A stretch of DNA of 50,406 nucleotides. Origin: Nostoc sp. CMAA1605. GTDB taxonomy: Bacteria; Cyanobacteriota; Cyanobacteriia; Cyanobacteriales; Nostocaceae. Below are positions 38,310 through 46,503 of this stretch, one piece after another. The notes beneath the pieces are model-generated. The model had not been told where the DNA came from, searched no databases, and was given only the letters and a program-made list of their open reading frames with translations. Position 1 is the stretch's first letter. Each line of letters opens with the position of its first letter. The DNA is taken from assembly GCF_021596505.1 (NCBI RefSeq), contig NZ_PJIZ01000051.1, forward strand, positions 1-50,406, read 5' to 3'. The position numbers and the translations under genes are program-made.

Positions 38310-38471
38310 ATGAATAAGAAATGGGCTGTGAAACGACTGACAATCAACCTGACATCAGGTGAGGTAGAAAAGTTAGAGACATACTGTTCCAAGACTGGAA
38401 GACCAGCTACAGACGTAGTTCGGGAGCTAATTCGCTCTTTAGCAACTGAAGAAGCACAAAATGCCAGTTGA
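38310..38471 (+). CDS. Small ribbon-helix-helix (CopG-like) protein
   Basis: A 53-residue frame opens MNKKWAVKRLTINLTSGEVE and continues with EKLETYCSKTGRPATDVVRE and LIRSL. The beta strand (VKRLTINLT) followed by two helices is the RHH/CopG DNA-binding fold. The minus strand has a longer frame (38243-38608) over the same bases, but this one has a recognisable fold. The start has only a weak upstream AGG. It has no toxin partner nearby; it may be an orphan regulator. Confidence 0.7.
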   Translation: MNKKWAVKRLTINLTSGEVEKLETYCSKTGRPATDVVRELIRSLATEEAQNAS

Positions 38472-39137
38472 ACTGTTGTGTAAAGTGCGATCGCTTGATT
38501 TATATCTGCTGCAAAGCTGTATGATACGTTAAAGAAACAAGACCAGTTATCCTTGCTACTGCAAAACAAACAGGCAGTCATACATAGATTGCCAAGAGCA
38601 GCAGCCATGCTTACAAAGTTTTTATCGCTGCTTTCTAGAATATTAACTCTATCCGTGATTCATTCAAACTGGTAATGTAGGGGTTTAGCAATGCTAAACC
38701 CCTATACAATTTTGCACAAAAATTTTGATATTTTCCTGCACACACAAGTATGCTCAGTGAGCAAATTGAATTCCTATATAGGATGCCTATTTGATTTTTG
38801 AATAGACTCAGTAAACTATTTCTTCGCTGTTTCTGTGATTGTATTTTTCGCCTAACTCTAATCTAACTCTAGGCGTAATTCATCAATCAAATCGGATTAC
38901 TATATTATTGCTTTTGTGGGCAAATAATTCGGGAGTTCAGGGGATATAGGGAATGCTTAACCATAAAGAACTAGCTAAAAATATAAAATAGGGAGATAAT
39001 TTAACTTACAGCAGAGTTACTATCTCTCATAAATGAAATTCAAAACCGATAACAGCTTATAAGGTTGCGTATTTTTTAGTATTCGCGCCTAGCCCTACTT
39101 GTCAAAAAGTTAATTATTATATAGAAGTTTAAATATT
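38472..39137. other. Intergenic region with a perfect palindrome
   Basis: About 660 bases without a gene. TAGGGGTTTAGC (38679-38690) and GCTAAACCCCTA (38694-38705) form a perfect 12-bp stem with loop AAT. It looks like a repeated extragenic palindrome or a terminator without T tract. Confidence 0.5.
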
Positions 39138-39656
39138 ATGCAGAGAATAGAAATTATTCAAGGTGATATTACTCAGTTACTAGTAGACGCAATTGTGAAT
39201 GCTGCGAATAGTTCTTTATTAGGTGGCGGTGGGGTTGATGGAGCAATTCATCGTGCGGCGGGAAAAGAACTGTTAGCAGAATGCAGACAGCTAGGAGGCT
39301 GTAAAACCGGTGAAGCAAAAATTACTAAAGGCTATAATCTTCCTGCTAAATGGGTTATTCATACCGTCGGCCCTATTTGGCAAGGTGGTAATCAAGGAGA
39401 AGATGAATTACTAACAAAATGTTATGATAATAGTCTAGCTTTGGCAGCACAGTATCAAATTAAAACTATCTCTTTTCCAGCTATTAGTACGGGTGTGTAT
39501 AGATTTCCTGTAGAACGTGCTTGTAGAATTGCAATTTTGACTGTTCAAGAATTTTTAAAGCATCATAGGGAGTTAGAACAGGTGTTTTTTGTGTGTTTTG
39601 GACAAAGTGCCTACGATGCTTATATAAAAACAATGTCAGAAATTGCTGAAAACTAG
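39138..39656 (+). CDS. Macro-domain ADP-ribose-binding protein (MacroD/YmdB-like)
   Basis: Macro domain of 172 residues, likely removing ADP-ribose from proteins or deacetylating O-acetyl-ADP-ribose. [11 protein letters not shown] holds the adenine-binding Asp; [20 protein letters not shown] holds the catalytic Asn and the glycine loop; and [14 protein letters not shown] is the phosphate-binding loop. All are intact. Start ATG 39138 is at the first Met. Stand-alone gene in this window; no ADP-ribosyltransferase gene is next to it, so its target is open. Confidence 0.93.
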   Translation: MQRIEIIQGDITQLLVDAIVNAANSSLLGGGGVDGAIHRAAGKELLAECRQLGGCKTGEAKITKGYNLPAKWVIHTVGPIWQGGNQGEDELLTKCYDNSLALAAQYQIKTISFPAISTGVYRFPVERACRIAILTVQEFLKHHRELEQVFFVCFGQSAYDAYIKTMSEIAEN

Positions 39657-39735
39657 TCTAGTATGATGCTATTTTTAGAGACAATATTTCTCTTTGATAG
39701 ACGCAAGTACATACTTTGAGGATGAATCAACCTAA

Positions 39736-40110
39736 TTAAAATACTCGAAAGATAAACGGATAACGGAAAGGTTCATCAGGCTGAGTTAAACAGTGAAATA
39801 AAGCCCAAATAGTCAATCCCCAATGGAGAGCAAAACCGAAAGCTACCACGGGGAAAAATATAATTCCGCCTATACCAAAGGTAAGCCAAGATAGCAATCC
39901 TAAAGGTACACCTATAACTGTTGCCCAAAACCACACATTCAAGTGAAAATTCATTGATTCTTTGGCATTACTTTTCACTACTGGGTCATCGGAAATTAAG
40001 TTAATTACAAAAGGCACACCGATGGAAAATAGTATGGTACTAAAAAAAATTGATCCATGACATAGAGACGATAGTAATTTACGTTTATCAGAATCGTATG
40101 TTACTTGCAT
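39736..40110 (-). CDS. DUF4870 (Tic20-like) membrane protein
   Basis: A 124-residue protein with about three hydrophobic helices: SIFFSTILFSIGVPFVINL, then WFWATVIGVPLGLLSW, then IIFFPVVAFGFALHWG. The middle KSNAKESMNFHLN is the DUF4870 signature. Its relatives include Tic20 of plastids, but no function is known for this group. Start ATG 40110 gives MQVTYDSDKRKLLSS. Confidence 0.85.
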   Translation of the reverse strand: MQVTYDSDKRKLLSSLCHGSIFFSTILFSIGVPFVINLISDDPVVKSNAKESMNFHLNVWFWATVIGVPLGLLSWLTFGIGGIIFFPVVAFGFALHWGLTIWALFHCLTQPDEPFRYPFIFRVF

Positions 40111-40272
40111 TCTAATGACTCCTCATATATCTTTTCTGTCTTAATTTTAAAGGATACTTTCTAGCTTGTGTTTTATCGTTTACCGTACTCAACAATAAAA
40201 GTGGTTTTTCCTGATGATATATGAGTGATGGTCATGACTAAATACAATTTCAGAGATGAGGTTTACCGAACT

Positions 40273-40331
40273 GGTCATTAGTCAATAGTCAATAGTCAAT
40301 AGTCATTAGTCAATAGTCAATAGTCAATAGT
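40273..40331. repeat. STRR array (AGTCAAT/AGTCATT)
   Basis: Eight or more tandem AGTCAAT and AGTCATT units. They run into a CCCCTGC-rich stretch in which the insertion sequence landed. Confidence 0.85.
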
Positions 40332-40360
40332 TCTTCTCCCCCTGCCCCCTGCACCCCTGC

Positions 40361-41720
40361 CCTTTCAAGGGTAGGGGTTTAAGAAAGGGGCAGAAAAGCA
40401 GGTAAAATATACAACTGTTATCAAACCGCAAAAATCCGCAAGTCAGATAAAGCGAAGAATTGAGGGTGTCAGGGAGAATGCTGTTAGGAAAAAATGAGGA
40501 ATTAAGGCAATGGACTAGAACAGTGATAGAAAAGATGCCCCATCTGTCCAAGTCGCAAGCATTGATACTAGCAATGTGGAGTTTTGGGATAGTGATGACC
40601 CAATCATGTGGACTGACAACAGTGTCAGTGTTCTTAGCAGAGTTATTGGGAAAAAAGGAAAATACAGTACGTCAGCAACTCAGAGAATGGTTAAGAGATG
40701 GGGAAGATAAAACAAAAGCAACAACAGGACGGGCAACACTAGATGTGACATTGTGTTTTAGACCTTTGTTGTTATGGATTCTGAGTCTGTGGCCACAAGA
40801 GGAAAAACGGTTGGCATTAGCAGCTGATGCCACAACATTGAGTGATAGATTTACAGTCTTAGCGATTAGTGTTGTTTATAGGGGTTGTGGAATTCCCATA
40901 GCCTGGAAAATAGTGGAGGCAACTAAACCAGGAAGTTGGAAACCGCACTGGCAAAAATTATTAAGCGACATCAATGAGACTGTACCAGCAGATTGGTTTG
41001 TCATAGTGACAACAGACCGTGGACTGTATGCTGACTGGCTATATCAACAAATTCAATCCCTGGGTTGGCATCCATTTATGCGAATTAACCAAATTGGACA
41101 GTTCAAACCTCAAGGAACTGAATCTTGGCAACCTTTAAATACTTTGGTCTCGGAAGTTGGTCAGTCGTTCTCTGGTTTAGTTACTTGTTTCAAAACTAAC
41201 TCTGTCAAATGTACTTTGGTAGCTCGCCATGATGAGGGTTATGCTGACCCTTGGTTAATTCTCACCGATTTACCACCGGAAATTGCGGATGCTTGCTGGT
41301 ATACCATGCGCTGTTGGATTGAGTGTCTGTTTAAAGATGGCAAACGCGGCGGTTTTGGTTGGCATCGCACCAAAATTACTCACCCCAAACGCGCCGAGAG
41401 GCATTGGTTGGCGATGGCTGTTGCTACTCTGTGGCAAGTTAGCGTCGGTGGAGAAGTTGATGCCAATCTACCCATTAGTAGTTTAGATGAGCTACCACCC
41501 ACTCATGTTGCTCGACGCAATTTCAAACATAGTGTTTTCCATCGTTGCTTGAGTTGTTTTCGGCGTGGATTTTTAGTCATTAAAGCTGCTGTTCTTAATC
41601 GAGAACCTTTACCCATCGGTAGCTTTTTCCCTCAACCTTGGCCTAACTTGACTCCACAACTTCATGTCTTGAAAATCACTCTCTCTACTGCCTGATTTTT
41701 AAACCCCTACCCTTAAAAGG
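40361..41720 (+). mobile_element. Complete IS4-family insertion sequence, 1360 bp
   Basis: The left end CCTTTCAAGGGTAGGGGTTT (40361-40380) matches the reverse complement of the right end (41701-41720) with one mismatch, and the match goes on a few bases, so the terminal inverted repeats are about 24-26 bp. Directly outside, CACCCCTGC occurs on both sides (40352-40360 and 41721-41729), a 9-bp target duplication. The single gene inside is a DDE transposase with the IS4 YREK motif. Everything needed for transposition looks intact. It lies in CCCCTGC heptamer DNA between a DUF4870 gene and mutL, hitting no gene. Confidence 0.93.
40478..41695 (+). CDS. IS4-family DDE transposase
   Basis: About 405 residues. 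The first catalytic Asp lies in LALAADATTLSDRF, the second in VTTDRGLYADW, and the Glu in WYTMRCWIECLFKDGKRGG, which fits the IS4 motif Y-(2)-R-(3)-E-(6)-K exactly. I start at ATG 40478 (MLLGKNEELRQW), with GGGAG just before it; the TTG at 40460 stays open. It has no frameshift and fills the insertion sequence. Confidence 0.93.
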   Translation: MLLGKNEELRQWTRTVIEKMPHLSKSQALILAMWSFGIVMTQSCGLTTVSVFLAELLGKKENTVRQQLREWLRDGEDKTKATTGRATLDVTLCFRPLLLWILSLWPQEEKRLALAADATTLSDRFTVLAISVVYRGCGIPIAWKIVEATKPGSWKPHWQKLLSDINETVPADWFVIVTTDRGLYADWLYQQIQSLGWHPFMRINQIGQFKPQGTESWQPLNTLVSEVGQSFSGLVTCFKTNSVKCTLVARHDEGYADPWLILTDLPPEIADACWYTMRCWIECLFKDGKRGGFGWHRTKITHPKRAERHWLAMAVATLWQVSVGGEVDANLPISSLDELPPTHVARRNFKHSVFHRCLSCFRRGFLVIKAAVLNREPLPIGSFFPQPWPNLTPQLHVLKITLSTA

Positions 41721-41793
41721 CACCCCTGCCCCCCTGCCCCCTGCACCCCTTGCCCCCTGCCCCCCTGCCTCCCCTGCCCCCCCTGCACTTCAA
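41721..41793. repeat. CCCCTGC heptamer-rich tract
   Basis: CACCCCTGCC, CCCCTGCCCC and similar words repeat up to the end of mutL. With 40336-40360 on the other side, they form the target tract split by the insertion sequence. Confidence 0.8.
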
Positions 41794-41817
41794 GCGATGC
41801 TTTTTGGTTGGGAGTTA

Positions 41818-43566
41818 TTAAATACCGTGACTCTTGCCAATTACCCAGTGACGGCGGAAAAATCGGGATAAGGCTGATTCATCTAATGATAAGTAAATTG
41901 GGCGACCGTGGGGACAGGTGCGGGGGTTACGGGTGCGTTGCCAATTGTCTAGTAACTGCTGCATTTCTGGTAAACTCATCGGTGTGCCGTTGCGGATAGC
42001 ACTGCGACAGGCGACGGCAACTTGGGCTGTTTGTAAATCGCCGCCCCAACTGAGTTCTAGAATTGCGTCTGCACAATCTTCACGGTTTTGTAACATAGCG
42101 GGAAGGTTACGTACCGCCCAAAGTTGTTCACCAAAGGGTTCGATGTCGAAACCGATGCGTTGTAGTTGGGTGACTTGGGCAGGTGATAATTGATAAAGAA
42201 TGATTGGTGTTTCTACTGGAGTTAGTTGCCAGTTATCACACAATTGTTCGTACAATACTCGCTCATGGGCAATGTGTTGTTCTACTAACCACATTCCGCC
42301 CGGATGTTCAGCCACGATGTAGGTATTGCTGACTTGGGCGACGGCTTTGAGGAAATGGGGACACTTCGACAAGCTCAGTGCTTCGCTGGGGGCTGGGGAT
42401 TGGGGATTGGGATTAAGATTGTAATTACCTTTTTCTTCTGCGGCTTTGATGAGTTGGCTGACTCTGGTGGTGTGGACTGATTCTTTGATGTTAGCGGAAC
42501 TTAGACGCAGTGCTTGGTTAATGGCTTGGGTGATTTGTTCTTGCCAATAGGTTAACTCGTTGAGGTAAATTTCAGTTTTGGCGGGGTTACGATTCCAGTT
42601 GATTTGGTCTGGGGAAATTACTAGATGGAGAAAACAAATCGGATAGCGATCGCGTGGTAATGTACGATGAAATGATCCCAGAATCGCCTGTTCTAATTCC
42701 GGTGATTTTACCATCCTGCCATTAATCGCTACCCTCACCCAGTCGGGACGATGGCGGTGACATCTATCTGGTAAGCCTACCACTAGGGTGAGTGCTGAGT
42801 GCTGAGTGCTGAGTTGTGAGTGCTGAGTTGTGTTAGTGGTAGCGCGGGGTTGATCTGGTGGTGAGTTTTCTGGGTTGGGAGGGATTTCTTGTGTTACTTG
42901 TTGTAAGTCGCCTTGTCTGACTTGGGGTAAGAGTTGCGGTATGAGTTGTCCGACGGTAGCGGCTGGGGAGATGGTAAACCATTGGCGGTCATCTTGCCAA
43001 ACTTGCCAAGTTACTTGGGGATGACAAAGGGCAATGTTGTAAATTGTGGCTTGTACAGCTTTCATTTGCTGTGCTGTGGAGGGTAAACCATGACGACGTG
43101 CTGCACAATTAGCAAATAAATTCGAGACCGTGACTACTGTACCAGGAGCGATCGCTGTCGCTTCGACTTGAATAGCTTTCCCCCCTTCCCCATAAACCAC
43201 TCGCCATCCCACGTTCCCATTGCTAGAACGGCTAAAAATCTCCAAATCTGCCAATGTCGTTAAACTGTGTAATGCTTCTCCCCGAAATCCCAGACTGTTA
43301 ATTTTCCACAAGTCGTCACTAGAGTGGATTTTACTGGTGCTGTGAGATGTTGCTGCTTGTTGCAAATCATCTAAATCCATCCCGCAACCATTATCTGTGA
43401 CACGGATACGCCACTGTTGTGGCCAAAGTGCAATCACAATTCTAGTTGCACCCGCATCTAAAGCATTTTCCACCAATTCCCGTACCACAGATGCAAAAGA
43501 ATCAATTACCTCACCTGCGGTAATTAGATGTACGACTTCTTTTGGTAAAGCTTGAATAGATGTCAT
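41818..43566 (-). CDS. mutL: DNA mismatch repair protein MutL with repeat-derived linker
   Basis: Mismatch-repair ATPase, about 582 residues. The N-terminal GHKL part has GEVIDSFASVVRELVENALD, DNGCGM, TSKI and GFRGEAL. The C-terminal part keeps endonuclease motifs: EQHIAHERVLYE (Glu for the usual Asp), ACRSAIRNG and CPHGRPIYL. I start at ATG 43566 (MTSIQALPKEVVHLI); the frame runs on to 43635, but that extension is translated heptamer repeat. Two repeat blocks are read in frame in the linker: about 42785-42835 (THSALTL region) and 42360-42416 (NPNPQSPAPSEALSLSK). The gene is next to ygfZ. The N- and C-terminal motifs look functional. Confidence 0.92.
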   Translation of the reverse strand: MTSIQALPKEVVHLITAGEVIDSFASVVRELVENALDAGATRIVIALWPQQWRIRVTDNGCGMDLDDLQQAATSHSTSKIHSSDDLWKINSLGFRGEALHSLTTLADLEIFSRSSNGNVGWRVVYGEGGKAIQVEATAIAPGTVVTVSNLFANCAARRHGLPSTAQQMKAVQATIYNIALCHPQVTWQVWQDDRQWFTISPAATVGQLIPQLLPQVRQGDLQQVTQEIPPNPENSPPDQPRATTNTTQHSQLSTQHSALTLVVGLPDRCHRHRPDWVRVAINGRMVKSPELEQAILGSFHRTLPRDRYPICFLHLVISPDQINWNRNPAKTEIYLNELTYWQEQITQAINQALRLSSANIKESVHTTRVSQLIKAAEEKGNYNLNPNPQSPAPSEALSLSKCPHFLKAVAQVSNTYIVAEHPGGMWLVEQHIAHERVLYEQLCDNWQLTPVETPIILYQLSPAQVTQLQRIGFDIEPFGEQLWAVRNLPAMLQNREDCADAILELSWGGDLQTAQVAVACRSAIRNGTPMSLPEMQQLLDNWQRTRNPRTCPHGRPIYLSLDESALSRFFRRHWVIGKSHGI

Positions 43567-43608
43567 GGGGAATTGGGAATTGGGAATGGGGCATTGGGCA
43601 TTGGGCAT
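43567..43608. repeat. GGGAATT/GGGCATT heptamer array
   Basis: Six tandem units of GGGAATT, GGGAATG or GGGCATT lie right before the mutL start codon. They put a repeat in its leader. Confidence 0.8.
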
Positions 43609-43650
43609 GATTTTTTCTACCTTGTCTCCCTCCACCTCCCCTGTTCCCTC

Positions 43651-44634
43651 TTATGGATATTCGTGAGACACAAAGGGGATGGCGATGATTTCGCCTTCGG
43701 TGTTGCCTACTTGTATTTTTAACCCTACACCACCGGCTTTGCTTTTCACGTAACCTAGTCCAAAATAACCATCGGGTGTTTCGGTATAACTGGTGAGTTT
43801 ACCGATTTTCTCGTCGCCAATTGTAATAGTTTCACCTACTGCGACTGGACTATTCAGTTTAATTCCCCAAAGATATTGTTTGACACCTTTATATGTATTT
43901 AACCGGGCAATGGTTTCTTGTCCGATGTAGCAACCTTTATTAAAGGAAATGGTCTGCCATAGACCGACTTCTAAGGGATTAAAATCATCTGTGAGTTCTG
44001 CGTCTGGGGCTGGTCTACCTTGGATGATGCGTAAATGTTCCCAACCGCGATCGCTTAATTCTACCGCCCCTAAGTCTAAAATTTGCTGCCATACTTGCTC
44101 TTTGACGGACGCAGGCAAAATTACTGTGTAACCAGGGGACGCTAAACCACTACCAACTGCAACGATGATACTGTCATCTACTGTTATATGATTACCGTGG
44201 GGTTGACCGATAATTGCCCCAGCACCAAGTTTTTCAACTACCGCGTCACTTCCTGTACCAATGAGACTAAAAGTTGCAGTTTCTTCCGTCACATCTGCTA
44301 ATTGCACCTTATCAGCAAAGAAGATATAACGATCTAACCATTGCATTAAAAATTCACGACGGTTAGGCGATACTAAAAGCAACACTGCGTCATCCAACAC
44401 ATAAGCACTGACTAAATCTATCGTGCGGGCTGTGGATGTTACCATCACCGTGTCACAGCCTTGTCCTGGCTTGAGACTTTGGAAATCGTTCGTACTTTGA
44501 TTGTGTAAAAACCTGATACGGTCATCTTCAGAAACACGGATGCGTCCCCAAGAAGAGCGATCGCATACAGCAACCCCTGCGGTTGCGGCTTGGATAGCAG
44601 CTGCGTCTTTACCGTCAAGTGCAGATGTTGGCAT
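43651..44634 (-). CDS. ygfZ: Folate-binding YgfZ/GcvT-like protein
   Basis: Tetrahydrofolate-binding protein that helps iron-sulfur cluster proteins, about 327 residues. GcvT-like core (GKDAAAIQAATAGVAVCDRS at the start), then the YgfZ motif NKGCYIGQETIARL with its conserved Cys. Start ATG 44634; TTG 44643 would add three residues. It is just upstream of mutL in the same direction, about 85 bp apart, with repeats between. Everything looks intact. Confidence 0.9.
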   Translation of the reverse strand: MPTSALDGKDAAAIQAATAGVAVCDRSSWGRIRVSEDDRIRFLHNQSTNDFQSLKPGQGCDTVMVTSTARTIDLVSAYVLDDAVLLLVSPNRREFLMQWLDRYIFFADKVQLADVTEETATFSLIGTGSDAVVEKLGAGAIIGQPHGNHITVDDSIIVAVGSGLASPGYTVILPASVKEQVWQQILDLGAVELSDRGWEHLRIIQGRPAPDAELTDDFNPLEVGLWQTISFNKGCYIGQETIARLNTYKGVKQYLWGIKLNSPVAVGETITIGDEKIGKLTSYTETPDGYFGLGYVKSKAGGVGLKIQVGNTEGEIIAIPFVSHEYP

Positions 44635-44761
44635 AGTAGTCAAGAGTTGCCCTGTTTCAATGTTTTCGCATTGGTGATTTTAGCAAATCCTGGTTAACGG
44701 CTTCAATGCACCTTTGAATTGTTCAAGACATATAATCAAAGAAAAAGTGCGAACAAAACTT

Positions 44762-44968
44762 ATGAAACAAACCTTTACTGCAAGTCTATGCCAAGAAGGT
44801 AATTGGTTTGTGGCACAGTGCTTGGAAATTGATATTGCTAGCCAAGGCGAAACTGAAGCTGAGGCCTTGTCTAATTTAGAGGAAGCTTTATCACTGCATT
44901 TTGAGCCACCAGTTGCTACCATGACTCCTCAAATTAAAACTATTCAGGTGGAAATAGGTGTCGCTTAA
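44762..44968 (+). CDS. HicB-like antitoxin
   Basis: A 68-residue HicB fold: MKQTFTASLCQEGNWFVAQC, then LEIDIASQGETEAEALSNLE and EALSLHFEPP. Start ATG 44762 opens at the fold; the frame upstream to 44714 is not needed. In HicAB pairs HicB neutralises the mRNA-cutting HicA. Here HicA is only a stub, so HicB is an orphan or a remnant. Confidence 0.85.
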   Translation: MKQTFTASLCQEGNWFVAQCLEIDIASQGETEAEALSNLEEALSLHFEPPVATMTPQIKTIQVEIGVA

Positions 44969-45023
44969 GCCATTACCTTATCGTGAAGTGAAGCGTAAAG
45001 CGGCAAAAAAATCATCAATGTAA
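44958..45023 (+). pseudogene. Truncated HicA-like toxin gene
   Basis: GTG 44958 overlaps the end of hicB and reads MSLKPLPYREVKRKAAKKSS, then stops. KPLPYREVKRK is the usual opening of HicA, which normally goes on for about 50 further residues with a GSH motif. These are missing. The arrangement (overlap with hicB) is that of a normal HicAB operon, so the toxin seems to be deleted. Confidence 0.6.
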
Positions 45024-45030
45024 ACCAAAT

Positions 45031-45720
45031 ATGGGAATACGTTATTCCAACATCATGCTACAGGGAGTTTCCCAAAATGAATTAGTTAATTACCTATCTA
45101 ATATTAAATTTGATGCTTACGTTTCTCCTACAGTCAATGAGTACACTGTTTTATATGATTTAGCATCAATCGGTTATCCCAATAAATTACCGAAATATAT
45201 CCAACAAGAATATAATTTCTCATCTTTATACAAAAGATATTTATCTCCCCAGCAAGCTATTATGGCTTGTTTATGCTCTCATCTGTCTAGGAAATTTAAC
45301 TGCTCTATTTTGGCTATTTATGTTATTGACGGCATTACATTTTGGTATCATCTTTCCCAAAATGGCTATCTGTTAGATGAGTATATAACAGATAACTATT
45401 CACACAGTAAAATTGCAGTATCATTAACTGATAGAAATGCCACCAACTCTGCGGAAAAACTATGCAATGCTTTTAGTAAAGAATATGCGATTGCTCAAGT
45501 AGAAACAATTCTTAGTGAACCTGTAGAGAAGTATGATTCCATGACACGCCATGAACTACTCGCTAAAGCTTTAGAGATTCGCCCCTGCTGGGTAGTGGGG
45601 ATGAATTATCATTGTTTTACGGGAGAAGAAGATTTTGAGGCACATTATGAATGTTATCGTGAAGACTGTGAGCCTAGCTATGAAGAAGCGTTACAGATGG
45701 TGACAAAGACTACTCTATAG
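45031..45720 (+). CDS. Hypothetical protein, 229 aa
   Basis: I do not recognise this family. It is a soluble protein with many aromatic residues (NELVNYLSNIKFDAYVSP, then FWYHLSQNGYLLDEYI and CFTGEEDFEAHYECYRED) and an acidic end. Such features are often found in immunity or SMI1-like proteins, but this is only an impression. It starts at ATG 45031, eight bases after the stub of HicA, so it may have been brought in with that deletion. Confidence 0.6.
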   Translation: MGIRYSNIMLQGVSQNELVNYLSNIKFDAYVSPTVNEYTVLYDLASIGYPNKLPKYIQQEYNFSSLYKRYLSPQQAIMACLCSHLSRKFNCSILAIYVIDGITFWYHLSQNGYLLDEYITDNYSHSKIAVSLTDRNATNSAEKLCNAFSKEYAIAQVETILSEPVEKYDSMTRHELLAKALEIRPCWVVGMNYHCFTGEEDFEAHYECYREDCEPSYEEALQMVTKTTL

Positions 45721-45850
45721 TTTTGATTGATATGACTCGAAATATATTATAAAAATAGCGATCGCCTACTTCATTCTTTACCAAAACAGAGTTTATTGAT
45801 ATAGCCCCAGAATCATATTCTGAGGACATTTACAGTTAATTAGCACTTAA

Positions 45851-46336
45851 TTATTCAGGTAAATTAGCAAACACCTGTTCAACTAAATTCTTAGTTTTAT
45901 CTTCTAAATGTTGCCAATCTACTTCCCCAAATTCATCAATTAAATTAGTATCAATATCAACATTTTCACTTTCTGGGTGGTAATTTATAAAACATACTTG
46001 ATAGCATAATTCCCACAAATCAATACTGACATTTTGGTCTTGACGTTGCAAACATAAGTGATATCCTGGATGGGGCATTGGCAATCTCGCAAGTCTTTCT
46101 CTGATGGCTTCTGCTTGTTCTAAAGTTGCATCTTCCATCTCTTGCAATAACTGTGTCACCAAAGCTTTAGTCTCATCAGTGACGTTAGCTGGCCAAATCA
46201 GCACATCTTGGTAAGTTCCCTTCCAAGCAGATTCTTCTAACTGTTTGCGAAGATTATCAATTACGCGAATGAAAGCAGGCTGCATCAGCAGTTCGGCCTG
46301 CTGCCATGTATTTTGGTCTGTTATTCTAGGTGGCAT
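45851..46336 (-). CDS. Hypothetical cyanobacterial protein, 161 aa
   Basis: A soluble 161-residue protein, mainly helical in the first half (LLMQPAFIRVIDNLRKQLEE, then LLQEMEDATLEQAEAIRERL) and mixed later, with no known motif. It begins at ATG 46336 (MPPRITDQNTWQQAELL). I do not know the function. It stands between an unknown gene and a kinase gene read the other way. Confidence 0.7.
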   Translation of the reverse strand: MPPRITDQNTWQQAELLMQPAFIRVIDNLRKQLEESAWKGTYQDVLIWPANVTDETKALVTQLLQEMEDATLEQAEAIRERLARLPMPHPGYHLCLQRQDQNVSIDLWELCYQVCFINYHPESENVDIDTNLIDEFGEVDWQHLEDKTKNLVEQVFANLPE

Positions 46337-46503
46337 TGGTAATTAACGAAGGCACTAAAAGGAAAATTTACAGTCTGTATTTATTAAAAGAATTGCGTAT
46401 GGAGTTCAAATCTTTTATCAAGATAGCGGATTTCACTACCAAAAATTTGGAGATATTAATTACCATCGGGAAAATCTAGGTGATAACTGTGGGGAGGGAT
46501 TTT

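Noticed and set aside
38243..38608. Minus-strand frame of 121 codons
   Set aside because: Cys/Ser-rich without any motif; it is the antisense of the small RHH gene 38310-38471, whose fold is recognisable.
43567..43635. N-terminal extension of MutL
   Set aside because: Translated GGGAATT/GGGCATT repeats; the family start is at 43566.
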